Shown here: positions 12,859-24,608 of the stretch, piece after piece | How the letters are laid out: every line of letters begins with the position of its first letter | Position numbering within the stretch: position 1 is the stretch's first letter | Assembly: GCA_019400425.1 (NCBI GenBank) | Contig: JAFREE010000158.1 | Location: 1 to 56,504 of the forward strand | DNA from: Hymenochaete sp. R1 | Lineage: Eukaryota; Basidiomycota; Agaricomycetes; Hymenochaetales; Hymenochaetaceae | Length of the DNA stretch: 56,504 bases | Direction: 5' to 3' | Notes under the pieces: generated by a model | The model's input: the letters and a program-made list of their open reading frames with translations, nothing else | The model's database searches: none | What the model was told of the DNA's origin: nothing | Translations under genes and position numbers: made by a program

Positions 12859-15800
12859 TCACTTCGACACGTAAGGCGAAAAACCGAACTGCTGATACAC
12901 TTCCCCGACTGTCTCGTCTTTACCGACTTTACCACCATAACCACATCCATACATTGTCCTCGTCCTCTCTTTTACATGAACCCCGTTAGACGCGACTGAG
13001 TTCGGATGAGCTACTGCAGAAACGGGATCGAGCGCCATGGTGTTGGGTACGGAGGTCCAGTTACCTCCATCACTAACCATTGACTCGAGGAGACCGTCGA
13101 ATGCGCTAAACCCCACGTCCGTACCTTCGAGTGGCTCATAAAGTGCGTCGATGGGCGCGCAAGCATCTAACATCGGGAAGGCCGAAGTGCCCACGACATT
13201 CACCGGTGACCCATTTCCCTCTGAACTCGGCGGCGTTAGCATCCTCCCGGCCGTCCCACCGTTCCCATTTGTAGAAGCAGGAGGAGCTCCAGGCCCCGGG
13301 GGAACCACGGGGCTGTTCGAAGAAGAGGAAGCAGACGTAGAACGTGAAAATGGCGCTGACGATACGGCGGATGAGGAAAATGAGGACGCGGGTGAGATGC
13401 CCATCAACGCGTCCGTGATCGCGTCCCAGTCCAGCTCGTTCGTAATGCCCACTCGCTTCGGTCTCGTTTCCAAACTCGCTTGGTCCCATCTCTTCAAATC
13501 TGCTTTCTGCGTTTCTTCCTCGCGCTGTTGCTCAGCTGGGGGCGGAGGGGTACTGGGGGGCATTATTCCCCATATGAGGCGGGCAGCTGTCGCTATACGG
13601 GGTTCGACCTGAGCATCACGCAGAACCTCTGGAATTCGCCGAACGAAATCGCAGATTTCTTCATGAGTATGGGCCCACATATCAAAGAATGTAATTTCTT
13701 CGGTGCTGCTCGATACGGGAGAGCCATTTTCTTCATCGATTTCCATGGAGGGCGCGTTCATTGCGTTACTCGCAATATCGTTCAATTTCTCCATCGTGCT
13801 GATACGCCGGCCGTTGAAATTGAAGCTGGTGCGAGCCTCGAAACTGGTTGGGACACGGTTCAAGTCTAGCAAACCTGCAGTAGCCGCTTCCTCGTCCTCG
13901 TTTGCCGGAGCAGGCACCCGTTGAATCTCTTTGATGATGAGATCAATGCGGGATTGGCAAAGAGTGACCTGAAGGACTACGTCAATTTCTAAAATACTGA
14001 TATCAATAAAATATGACTTACTTCTCCGTTGGGTCCGAATACCGTCTGATCCGGTAACGTTACGGGAAGGGATGCAAATTGAGGCGCGGTAGCATCACTC
14101 CACCGAGCAAAGACCGCTGATGCTTTGTCCCAAAACTCGCGAATAATTGGCTGTCATTAAAAAGCATTTAAAATAGATCAACTTGTACACAGGAAAACAC
14201 CAACATATGAGCGTGCCGCCATGAAGCAGGTGGGAGAGGCAGCGCAGAAAAGATTCTTCACCTTCTCGAGTTCTCTGATAGACAATACTGCAACCGGGCA
14301 GAATGGTTTCAGGACAACGAGGATGAATAGGAAGGTCTGGAAAAGCGGAGGAATAAGACAATGCTAGACCACTAATAGAAAAGAAAAGACGCACCGCCCC
14401 GCAGAATGCGTTGTACCAGAAGCCGCTCACTCGCTGCAAAAGAAGTGTCGTTAGTATCCATAAAAACTCAAAAATACAGAACGGAATCAACACACTCCGG
14501 CTAGCTCAGGTTCCGCTTCAAACAGCTTTCTTGTACTCTCGACCAAGCTAACACCAGCACTAAACGCGGCAATTGCGCTGGGCAAAAACCGTCTCTGAGT
14601 AACTTGTCGATGATCCCTCATATGACAATGCGCATAGGGAACATGCAACTGAAGCAACCCTATCGCAGAGTGCTGGAACACCTGGCACCTAATGAGCGTT
14701 GCGACGTGAGGCGCAACATCCGGTGTCTCATTCATCATGCTTGCCTCCAAGCGAATGCTAGCTGACGATGAGGAAGGATTTAATTTTGCGTAACCTGTAC
14801 GACGTCTAAGAGGGGCAGCGCCGGCATGGTGGAACCAGTTCGCAAGAATGGCTGGGACGGGAAATTCGCGAATGCGGGAATCGAGCTGAAGAACTGAGCA
14901 ATAGTCACTCGATCGAAGACGTAGCCTCTTGGCTTTGGCGATAGCGTGGATGACCGGGATCGTACATTCTTCCATGAATTTCAATTTGTAATCGTTGTCT
15001 ATTGCGAAACAAATTAGAAATAAAACCCGTAGGTAAGGCATAACAACTCACAGGTAGCTTCAAACCGGCTTCGGAAAACCTGTGGTGAGCCGTAGATGCT
15101 GGCCTGTGGTTTGTCGCAGCTCGCTTGTTCAATTGCTAGTTGGCTCCCAATGTTTGATCCCAGAGCCTTGCCTTACAGTCAAAACGACGATTTCCTATCA
15201 AACTAAAGAAACAGCTTACTAATCTGGATTCGGCGTGCAGAATGCTCCAATATAAGATCCTATGCTCGAAGCCTTCATGTAGCGAGAATTTCTTGTATGT
15301 ATCCTCTCGATGAAGGCCCATCTATGTACATGATCAGTTGAGCATCCTAAAACTCATTGATCGGTTGCTTACGTTCGTAGCTACTTTGACAGCAAGCTTG
15401 ACAAGAATCCATGCTTGCCTCCCAGCGTCTTTGAAGTCGGTCAAAAGCCCCAGGTACCACACCAGCACGTACTGCAAAAGAGTCCTTGAATGAAATCATA
15501 GAAGTTGAAGAAAACGCGCATACCAGCGTCAGAAGAATAAAGAAATCCGGTTTCGATTGGATTGGCGCCTCCGATAAAGCAGCTTTGGCATTGGCATAGA
15601 TTTCGAGACTCAGACGGCTCATCTTCGTGTCTAATTTGAACGCCGCAGAGCGTTCAATAGACCTGCTGACGTCCATATCGACATCGAGCCTCGCGCCTGC
15701 CGCTACAAGAGACAGTACGAGGGCAACATGATGTGGTTCCAAATCCTGGACTTGTGGGTCGTAGATCCGGTCAATGATGCCAAAGATGAATCCAGGTCGG

Positions 15801-16865
15801 AGCGGACAATTTAAACTGGATTACGTAGCGAACGGCGCAGAAAGAGACACGTTGAGCATTTAATGTGGTACAGGCGGGTGATAAGGAAAGACGTACAGCC
15901 AGCCCATGTTATCCATAGCAACTCGATAAAGCCGCGTCGTCTCGTCCTTGCGGAATCGCACTAGCGAACGCAAGCGCCTCCTTTTCTCGTCGGAGCTTTT
16001 CTCGTGCGGGCCCCGACCAGACCCCAACCCAGAGTGTTCATCATCCACCTCCATCAAGTGTTTTCGTTTAGTCTCCGGAGCACAGTCCATGTCGCTGGAG
16101 CCACTTGCACTGGGACTAGGAAGACGCAAAGTTGGCGCACCTGCGCCACGTCCACCATGCCCATCGGGAGAGGGAGGAGTCCGCCTTCCGCGTGGATCGG
16201 ACGAAAGGGCACTCTCCGCCTGGTGATCCCCAATGTCCGGATTTTGAGAATTGGATTCGAGTCCGTAGAGGGAAAAATCCCCTTTGACAAGCAAAAGGTC
16301 GCCTTGCAGAAGAGGATGAGTCGCTGATGATTGTACACCGGGACAAGACGAATGCTCAAGGTGAAGGTCACCAAGCGCGTCCTCGAGTGAGCGTATGCGG
16401 TCCGCCATACGCTCAATCTTTTCGTGTAGCTCTTCTGTACTTGCAAGGATGTAACGCGTTCCACGACCGGTTGTGAGAGATCCTGGACATTGCGAGGTGC
16501 ACATTAGTAAATTACAGAAAAAAATGAAATTGAATTGGACTAAGAGCGGAAGGACCTCGATAGCTCTCACCTTGTGGGCATATCCCCTCAAGACCACGTC
16601 TTACGCATGTCTTACATGGAAAGACTCTGTCACATTTAATCTTCATCCTAGGTGAAGCATCATGAGCGCCGGTAACGGCCAGTGCTTGAATGCGACGGAC
16701 GTACCTCCTACATTCTGCGCAAGACCTGGGTGCATCCTTCCCATCAACACCGTCCGTGGGTGAGTCCTGTTTTGGCGCTGTCTTTGCGTTTTTCCTACGC
16801 TTCACTGGCTTTTCTTTGACTGATACCGTCGCTGCTGAGGATGGAGGTGGGCTCGGGTCTAACAT
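12859..16865 (-). CDS. Zn2Cys6 fungal-specific transcription factor
   Basis: Nuclear DNA-binding regulator. The first exon (from ATG 16865) is basic and ends in CAECRR. After an intron of about 70 nt the frame resumes MKIKCDRVFPCKTCVRRGLE and GIC, giving C-x2-C-x6-C-x5-C-x2-C-x8-C, a complete zinc cluster. The next exon begins GSLTTGRGTRYILASTEELH and continues EKIERMADRIRSLEDAL, the linker and coiled coil usual in basidiomycete members. A Ser/Pro-rich segment with a basic patch (EKRRRLRSLVRFRK) follows. Downstream exons such as RPGFIFGIIDRIYDPQVQDL and LEPHHVALVLSLVAAGARLD belong to the fungal_trans region. The last exons contain Ser/Pro-rich and acidic stretches and end SPYVSK. About ten introns are present; I did not fix every border. 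It is divergent from the MFS gene at 17733. The target pathway is unknown. Confidence 0.87.
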
Positions 16866-17732
16866 GATGGGTGTATGTAGTGGACGGAGGTAAAGAAGGA
16901 CTCGCCGAAAAGGTCAACTCAAAGTCGTCGAAATCGGAAGCAATAAATCACGTGATCCGCGAATGACGGGACTTTATTTCCGCTTCAAGACGTCCTCTGC
17001 CTCTGGCCTCTCCTTCTCGCCACCACCTGCATAGTGCCCAGTTCACCTTTTCTAAAGTTTTCGCGAAACATCATATCTATTCTGTGAAGCTCGTGACTTA
17101 GAGCTAGTGATGGTTCTTTGGGGAAATCAAGAACGTCAACGGAGGTGAGAAGCGACCTCAGGGGATTCATCTCGCACACTTACGTTTTGCAAATAGGACA
17201 AAAACAGCGAAGCTTCTTGATAAACTCGTGTTCTCGCCGTTCGCAGAGTCTACTGGCCAATAATTATCCGAGACTGACTTCAGTCCATCAATGTTTGCAT
17301 TGCACATGCCCTCATTTCTATCTTAGTATCTGATCCGTGGGGTTCCGATAGTTTTCAATTAGCCAACCTCTACTATCTTCGGGTAGCTTGGATCCAGTGG
17401 CCCTCCCACCAAGTATGATCGCATACTTAGCCGCGAATGTTTCCAGCCCGGAGCCAGAGACCTTGCACCACAGCTGTCGCATTCAATGGGTAATACGTTG
17501 TCCATGGGTGTCTCGACCTCCGGTTCGAAGCCATCTTGCGTATGAAGAACATCAAGGACGTTTCCCAATGACTAACATCCACTTTCGGCTACTCGATGAA
17601 CTAATGGGAAGCTCGTCCCTGCAGCGTAGTACGTATCTTTGGCGAACATCTAAAAGGATGCATCGATTCACATTTGGACTGCACCAGCTGGTCCATCCCC
17701 GTTCGTCCTCTCTCTCCCACTCCATTATTGCC
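16866..17732. promoter_or_regulatory. Divergent promoter between Zn2Cys6 regulator and MFS transporter
   Basis: An 867-bp region between two start codons pointing outwards. A CCAAT motif is at 17257-17261 on the + strand. A frame open from 17388 reads into the MFS start, but the codons before 17733 are not protein-like, so I read them as 5' UTR. Confidence 0.45.
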
Positions 17733-19690
17733 ATGACCGTCGCCTTCTCCGACTACAACTCAGTCAGCGAGGCTGGCGAAGCTGGCAATAAGGAGATCGA
17801 TGAGCGGAAACCTCTCCTTGAGAGGCAGGGGAGCGGATCCAATTGGTCGTTGGAAGAGTGCGAGGCGTATGCTGTTGCAGCCGGTGTTCCCGTTGGCCAC
17901 GATGTCCTCCATAGCAGCGAACATCCACCGTCCTCGACTTCCTCGTGGGGTCCGCTAATCGCGTTGTACGCAATTACGGCTATCCAGCCACTATGTTTCG
18001 AACTCATATTTCCGTTCATCAGTACGTCTTTTTACCTCATTATTGTATTCAGGAAGTTCAATCGTTTCTTATAGACCAGATGATACTCGAAAATGGAATC
18101 GTCGACGATCCAGAAAAAGTTGGTTTTTATACCGGCTTCATCGAATCTATATTCCAAGTCACGGGTTTTTTTGCAAGTAAGTTTGAGAACAAATCTGATA
18201 GCGTGCTGCATTTAACACTCATCATAGTCCTTCCATGTTCTTGGATCTCGGATCGCTATGGTCGAAAGCCTGTGGTCATCATTGGCACACTTGGTATGGC
18301 CATTTCAATCGCTCTTTTTGGCATGAGCAAGTCCTACGGGATGATGATTGCCATGCGCTGCATTGGAGGAACGCTCGGCGGAACAATTACGTGAGTATTT
18401 ATGCGCACTGTAGATTTGGTAGGCCATGATTGAATTTTTTTTTCGAGTGCGATAAAGGTCATGACTACTGAGCTTTTCGATGATGAACATAAAGTAGCCC
18501 GTGCACTATCGTTATGGCAGGCAAGTCTATAGGTTTTGCCTTGTTTGTAAGGTCCGACTAATGAACGCCTTGAAGGTGTCGTACAAGATTGGGCAAATTA
18601 TCGGGCAGCCTCTGGGAGGTCTTCTCGCTCACCCGTCTCGCACTATGCCATACTTCGACACGCCATTCTGGAGAGAGTACCCATATGCTCTACCTTGCTT
18701 CACTTCTGGCGCTTTTGCTCTTGTGTTTACGATATTGGCTATCTATACGGTTCCCGAAGTAAGCATTCTCACTTTAACTCCTTATTTTACTCAGGTTTAA
18801 GTTTTTTAGACGCTGAAAAAATCACCTGTGAATGATTTTGATGAGCACGAACAACGTACGTCAGTTTGGCAGGCCCTGAATCCCACCACCATCGCCGTCC
18901 TCGCTAGTCTTTTTTCAATGTCTTTTGGTGCCGAGATCGTGTTCGTTCTGTATGTCCCGTCCCTTTCATCCGCCGACTGCCTTATCATCCAACTATCCTT
19001 ACTTCCGACGACAGATACCCTCTCTTCGCCTTCACTCCTATCCTTTCCGGTGGGCTGGGCCTCACCGAGCCTCAAATCGGCGCTCATATGGGCCTTCGCT
19101 GCACCCTCAATATCCTCGTTCTTCTCGTCTACACTCCTTTCGCAGCGTACGTTAACTCGCTTAACCTCTACCGCGCCTGTATGTGGCTTTGGCCTCTCGC
19201 TCTCTTATGCTTGCCGGTCATGAACGTCATGGCGAGAACGGGCCCCGAGGATATGGGTGTGGGGACTGCTCCATTCTACGCACTTTTGGTACTTTTTTGT
19301 TTGCTCTGGAGTGCGGCAAATTTGGTTTGGCGTGAGTCTGTCTTCGCGCTGGAGCCGTTCTTTAGTTGCTTATTATCGGGATAGCGGCCTCCCAGATCGT
19401 CACGAACAAGATGACACCAAAACCTGACATGCTCGCAACAATTAACGTTCGTCGTCTTTCTCGCTGTCCTACATCCGCTTGTCTGACAAAACTAATGTTT
19501 CCTTTAGGGTATCGCTCAAATGATCTTTACCGTCAGCTGGGCTATCGTTCCCGCAACCACAACCTCCTTTTTCGCTTACTCAATAGACCACCGTCTCCTC
19601 GGCGGCAACCTCGTGTACATCGTCATGATCTCTTTCATGGTAATGAGTGCCATCCAGTGCCTCCTTCTCAAACAACCCCGGAATAGGTAA
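17733..19690 (+). CDS. MFS transporter MFS1 (YCR023C/ZIFL-like)
   Basis: Twelve-helix major facilitator of the plasma or an internal membrane; the substrate is unknown. The acidic cytoplasmic N-terminus has ERKPLLERQ. Transmembrane segments begin at WGPLIALYAITAIQPLCFEL. Motif A reads SWISDRYGRKPVVIIGTLG, followed by MIAMRCIGGTLGGTITV. Later conserved parts are VSYKIGQIIGQPLGGLL, SGGLGLTEPQIGAHMGLRC, NVMARTG and LLGGNLVYIVMISFMVMSAI. It has nine exons with eight introns of about 50-65 nt. One of these (18521-18575) has a GC donor (CAG|GCAAGT), while the paralogue at 42250-44384 has GT at the same place. The final exon ends KQPRNR, stop TAA at 19688-19690. The YCR023C/zinc-induced-facilitator-like placement is inference from general pattern. 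The MFS call itself is firm. Confidence 0.9.
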
Positions 19691-22600
19691 ACGTGGAAGG
19701 CGAAGCGTGGGGTGAAGTTGGAGTTATTCGAATTTGCGAACACAAGAAAGAAAAAAAACTTTTGTGGGGTCCACGCGGTGACAAATTCGGGATACGATGG
19801 ACCGGTAAAAAGAAGGAAACCCTGCTATGCATGGTTTCATATTTACGATATCACTTACGACCCTCGATGTCTTTTATGTGGAAGCGATGTGAACGAACGC
19901 TACTTCCCCATGTACATGTACAGTTTTTGCCATTTTTAGTCACCATTTCTTCTTACCCCATCCCCACCTTCATGTATGTACGTTTACACTGGACCCGCGC
20001 AGTCGTCTCGCCTATGCAATTACAGCGACCTTATCTATTCTTTATCGAGACCCTTCCTCATCCCCTTAACCTTGTCATGAGCTTCGGAAACCGATATGGA
20101 CTTGATACGGATCTGATAACTTGAGAAGATCCAGTCATTTTCAAGAGCGCAAAACACATGAGTTCGTCAAGTGATTCTGTGAAAGGTTCCTTCGGACCGA
20201 GCACCACGACGCCGGCGGCGAGACACAGCCTTGAAGTTCCCGAGTGTTCAGAATGCGTGCTTCTTCTATCGATCTTCCATCATCCTCTGGGGTACGGATG
20301 CACCAGTGGTTCGATTCGGGTTACACAAAGCTGCTACCGTAGTAGACATCTCTTAAACAATGGAAGGTAGAGAGCTATCTTCGATTCTTCTCCTTTTCTA
20401 ACACATTTCAATGTTATTTCCCGTTCGCTTTCGAGAACACCCTCTCAGCATCAACGCCCAACCTACCTCAAACGTCTGTCTCAGACGCTCACACAAATGT
20501 GAGGCCACAAGAATACCCGTACACCAAGCAGAATTCAACTAGAACCTCCTCTAGTGCGCACCTCACCAAGTCATTCCGAAGTACGTTCGGACTGCCATCT
20601 TGCAGTGCACAGCGATACGAAAAATTACCTTACATGTCATCTCGCCGGACACGAACAGTACGGAAGCGCAACGACGCGCGATGAAGAAGCCTTGGGTATG
20701 CAAGCAATTCGACTATCCGGCGAGATACTGGGTTGCCTTGGTTGCTTTAAATGGCACGGACATATGAAAAGAAGGAATAAGAGTCGACATAGACGATACC
20801 CGGGAATGCGAATCGTGCCATCATTGCCGGATGGGTGCTTAAGGAACTGATGCAGAATCCCAGCTCAGAGCATTCTGCCGGAAAAGAGACGATGAACATG
20901 TTAGCCGCTCCATTGACATAATTGACATTTGAGCCTTCAAGTTATCCTTGCTTCAAACCTCCATCTCGCAGCGTCACCGACGTTCAGTGTCTCGTTCACG
21001 TCCCAAAGGTTCTCACACTTCATAACTTTCAAGTTGACATTGTCGCATGCCATCGCGGTCTTGAAGAGATAAAAGTATCGTGGAGTGACTTTCTTTGGTG
21101 GTGCCTTCGACTTGAAGTGCGAGAGAACCGCATTGCTTATTAGCACGGTCGCAGGGCCTGTGGCCTGTATTTAAGTCTTAGATACATGCAAATTTATAAT
21201 AGTCGAAACCTGAATGGCTTACCAGAAGTTTTGGTAGAAGTATGACAGGGAGAGATGTTATCCTCTACCAAGGTGAGGAAGAGCCGTACCTTGCGCCTTC
21301 AGGCACAAAAAGTGACCAAGTGGGGGCTGTAATAGGGTTTAAGCTTTTGTTAGACCACCGATAAGTTTTCTCGTTCGTTCCCTCCATCAATTCACGCAGT
21401 TCCAAACGAAACGAAACGGGAGGAAAGAGTCGTGTAATACTATCACAACGAATTCAACCTTGTACCTTCCGAGGCAAATTTTTGAAATCAGCAGTGAGTC
21501 AGCGTTTTCTCCGTGTACTGTTCTACTTGCTGAAACTGTCTTGATTGCCTATCTAGACGGGAAAACAACTCTGATAAGACGGTACTTACGGTGCCCACTT
21601 ATTCCAAATCATCATAGAAGTGCATTGCAGCGGAGAATGAGGTACGGTCTACAGGAAGTAAAGTTGAATCATTTCGATTTAAGACTTAATCGTACCTTTA
21701 AATTCACCTCTCGGAGGCCGAAGTCGGGCGCCCATGGCTTTGGCCTTTCGCAATTCTGAGCGAACCCGGGCCTGAGCAGCGGAGTCATTCGGAGTCGGGC
21801 CACTTTTCCCGGCGTCAATGAACCAGATGAATTGTAAAAAGCAGGAAGTAAATGGATCTGAGACCACGTCATCCTCGTGTATCGAGATGACGAATCGCTC
21901 TAATAAATTCTCTTGCAATCGATGAGTTTTCTCCCTTAAAAGGTACACTAGCATAAGAAACTCTCACGTCCAGAAGTCCGCTGGCTATAGAGTTGAGCAC
22001 TTTCAAGATATACACCTTGATTGCTTTCTCCGTGCATCGAAAATGTGTTGTCCCGATCTCCAGCCACCAAGAGAAGCACCAAAGAGCACATCTGTTGAAT
22101 ATATAAATCCTAGCGAGGTGCGACCTCGATATCTTGCATCAAAAAAGCGAAGGTGAGTAATGCTCACAAAGGTAGTAAGAAACAACCTCTACTCACATCA
22201 CTGTGTGTCTAGTCGCGTTGTTTCGGGCAGAAGAAACTAACTAAAGTCTATTGAATTGAGCACTTCTTCTTCGGAAGAAGCGCAGAAGAAGGTATGGAAG
22301 GTTTTTTTGAATGCGTTTGTGCGTTCCGTTCTTCGTCTGCATTGAGTCCATCTGAATCTCGGATATTATCGCACCTGGTGACAATGAGGGTAAGAGGCAA
22401 CGATATCACTTCACTGAGATTCGGACAAGTTACCCGAAGGTGGCGTTTTTATATACAATCCTTCATCGTCAACTTCTCCGTAATCCAGTGACAAAATTCA
22501 AGTTCGAACGAGGCCACAACAACCTCGTCTACGCTTGCCAACCTGGGCTTCACACTTGTCATCGACTCGTAGGCTTGTCGTGCATCGTTGTAAACTGAAC

Positions 22601-23207
22601 GAGGAAGAAGAGCAAATCTAGCAAATCCTGATCCTTCCGAGCGAGCGATGTCGATGGCGCTAAACACGAATCACGTGCTCTATAGAGTATGGCTTTTCGT
22701 TCTCACGCACTCGAGTAAAAGCTTGGCACGAACTTTGAAGCAATACCCTCACCTTATTCTCACTATATGGAATGGAGAGCTCGCCTTCTATCATCTATCT
22801 GAGGCTTCCTGAGTGCTCGTATCACTACCTTGCACTGCCCATCGAAGGCACCCAGAATTGTGTTGCCAATACCCCACTTTCACAGAATGGCTGAAGACAA
22901 TATACGGATCGACCAAGCCGAGCAAAATACTGCTTCTTTGCTGCGCAGTACTGCTGTCGGTGTACCCTCGGTGAAGCGCAAATAGGGCGCTTCTTTGTCT
23001 GCTGGATTCGAAAGATTTCGAAGGCAGGATTCGGGATGTCTGGACCGGTCGAAAAGCTTCCGGGGGTACAGATGAGAACGAGTATAAAGCTATGTCAGTT
23101 AACAACGCTCGACATATCTCAAGAGCTTCGCCTCTCCGTAGTCGCTCTACACACACACACACGTCTCTCCCTGCTATACAATATCTCGCTCAGTCTCGTA
23201 CTACAAA
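19691..23207. other. Gene-poor stretch of 3.5 kb
   Basis: The largest interval without a supportable gene. Open frames up to about 120 codons occur, for example 22449-22667 and 22791-23162 on the - strand. The latter starts inside an (AC)n repeat. None has a family motif or convincing splice partners. It could hold UTRs, a noncoding transcript or decayed sequence. I cannot distinguish these. Confidence 0.4.
23149..23162. repeat. (AC)7 dinucleotide repeat
   Basis: Seven AC units just upstream of a possible small spliced gene starting at 23208. Confidence 0.8.
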
Positions 23208-23661
23208 ATGGTAAGTTTCGCATTCGTGTCTTATTATGTACGCTTATCAAACGAGCCTTAGCACTCGCACCTTCCCGCCCGTCTCATGTCGTCGCCTTCA
23301 TTAAAGTTTAAGAAAAGCGTGAGTTATTTCGCTCGAGCTTCCGTGCTAGCTGATTGCTTACCACAAATGCCTAGTCTGCAAGTGAATGTATGTCATGTCA
23401 CGGAATCTTCTCTCGGTTGCGGAAGGTGTCTCCCGACACTCTTCTCTCTGCGACCTCCAACTCTTCGTTTTATCGTCACCGTAGTTTTAAATCAGGCTTC
23501 ACCTTCTGACCAAAATTCATGCAGCTTGCACAAACATCAATGTTCGCGACGCCATAGAAGCGCCCGGCACTCATCAAAACGGGTCTGGCTCGTGGGACTT
23601 CATTCCTCTTCGGCGGGTTGAATGTCGTATCGAACCACCTCGACGGAATACTACATCATAG
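23208..23661 (+). CDS. Possible small spliced gene, about 69 residues, unknown
   Basis: ATG at 23208 is followed at once by a strong donor (ATG|GTAAGT). A 51-nt intron ends CTTAG. Exon 2 (23262-23318) reads HSHLPARLMSSPSLKFKKS and ends in GTGAGT. Exon 3 (23375-23387) is only 13 nt and ends in GTATGT. Exon 4 (23525-23661) stays open to TAG. All four pieces keep one frame. The protein has no signal peptide or domain I know. The third intron would be 137 nt, longer than usual. The donor sites are excellent, which argues for a real transcript, but the coding call is weak. It may be a spliced noncoding RNA. Confidence 0.3.
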
Positions 23662-24608
23662 GGTGAGCATATTTGGACTAGTATCTTTGGAAATTAAAAC
23701 TGACTGAACGAAACGAAAGATTTATTGTCAGCTCCATCCTTTTTAAGAAAGAAGAACAAAAGGGAAAAAAAATTGATATAGAGTTGTACTGTTATTTTCG
23801 GAATTAGACCACTAAGTGTGACACTGTATCCGTATCTCAGATTTTTTGTTGTGTTTTGGGCGGCGGTCACGACCGCCAGTATCAAATTAAAAGGAATATA
23901 ATTGTACTTGTATCGCATTGGAGTAGATGACTTTGGACATGAGATTGAGTCTTCTGACTTTCCAAAGAAAAGCTTGGGGATACTTGGACCTGGAAGGTCT
24001 GTACAGTGATCCCACCAATTATTCCGTTCTGTAAATTAAAACACAATTCACAGAAATTCAACGTGTCTAAGAGAAAGAACAAAACATAGAACAAAATATG
24101 CTCAGTATTTCAACGCGTGAGAAAGGTAGCCTCAGTGTTCGTTCCTTTGCTAGTCATTATACCCGTGCCCTGAAAAGCAAAGCAACCTTTGTTATATGCC
24201 ACTTTCAAACGCTTTCATGTCCGGTTGAACCATTTTGAAGGTTGGGTACTAGTAGCATGAAAAATTGCTGAAGCAATGTTGACGCGTTCATATGCGAGCT
24301 TTCCAGTGTTCGGGATTCAACGTTCCCCTTCCTCGCCCCACCCCCTCTTTTCTATTTCTTCTTTCTATTCTCAGACCCTTCGTCTGTGCACTCTTCTTTC
24401 ATTCAACTTGAAGAGATTTTACTGACTTCTTTGGCATCGTCATCCACAACACAAAGATCTCACTGCCTCTTTCTCTCTTCTTTAACTTTCCGCTCGGGGC
24501 TCAGACTACTGTCCAAGTCTCAACGGACTCACTACAAACTCAATCTTGACAAGCCTTTTATCCTTCCACGTTACCATCAGCTACACATACCTTGATCAAG
24601 TTCCCGTA
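23662..24608. other. Intergenic, promoter of B1
   Basis: The first half is AT-rich. The last 250 bp before B1 are strongly pyrimidine-rich (for example CCCCTCTTTTCTATTTCTTC), a common fungal promoter/5' UTR texture. I see no TATA box near the start and no gene. Confidence 0.45.

Noticed and set aside
17518..17530. GGTTCGAAGCC resembling a tRNA B box
   Set aside because: No A box at the right distance and no acceptor stem can be formed around it.
17388..17732. N-terminal extension of MFS1 from 17388
   Set aside because: The extra 115 codons have no similarity to the MFS2 N-terminus, which aligns with the start at 17733.
22791..23162. 123-codon - strand frame
   Set aside because: Its start lies inside the (AC)n repeat and the composition is not protein-like. 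There is no splice partner.
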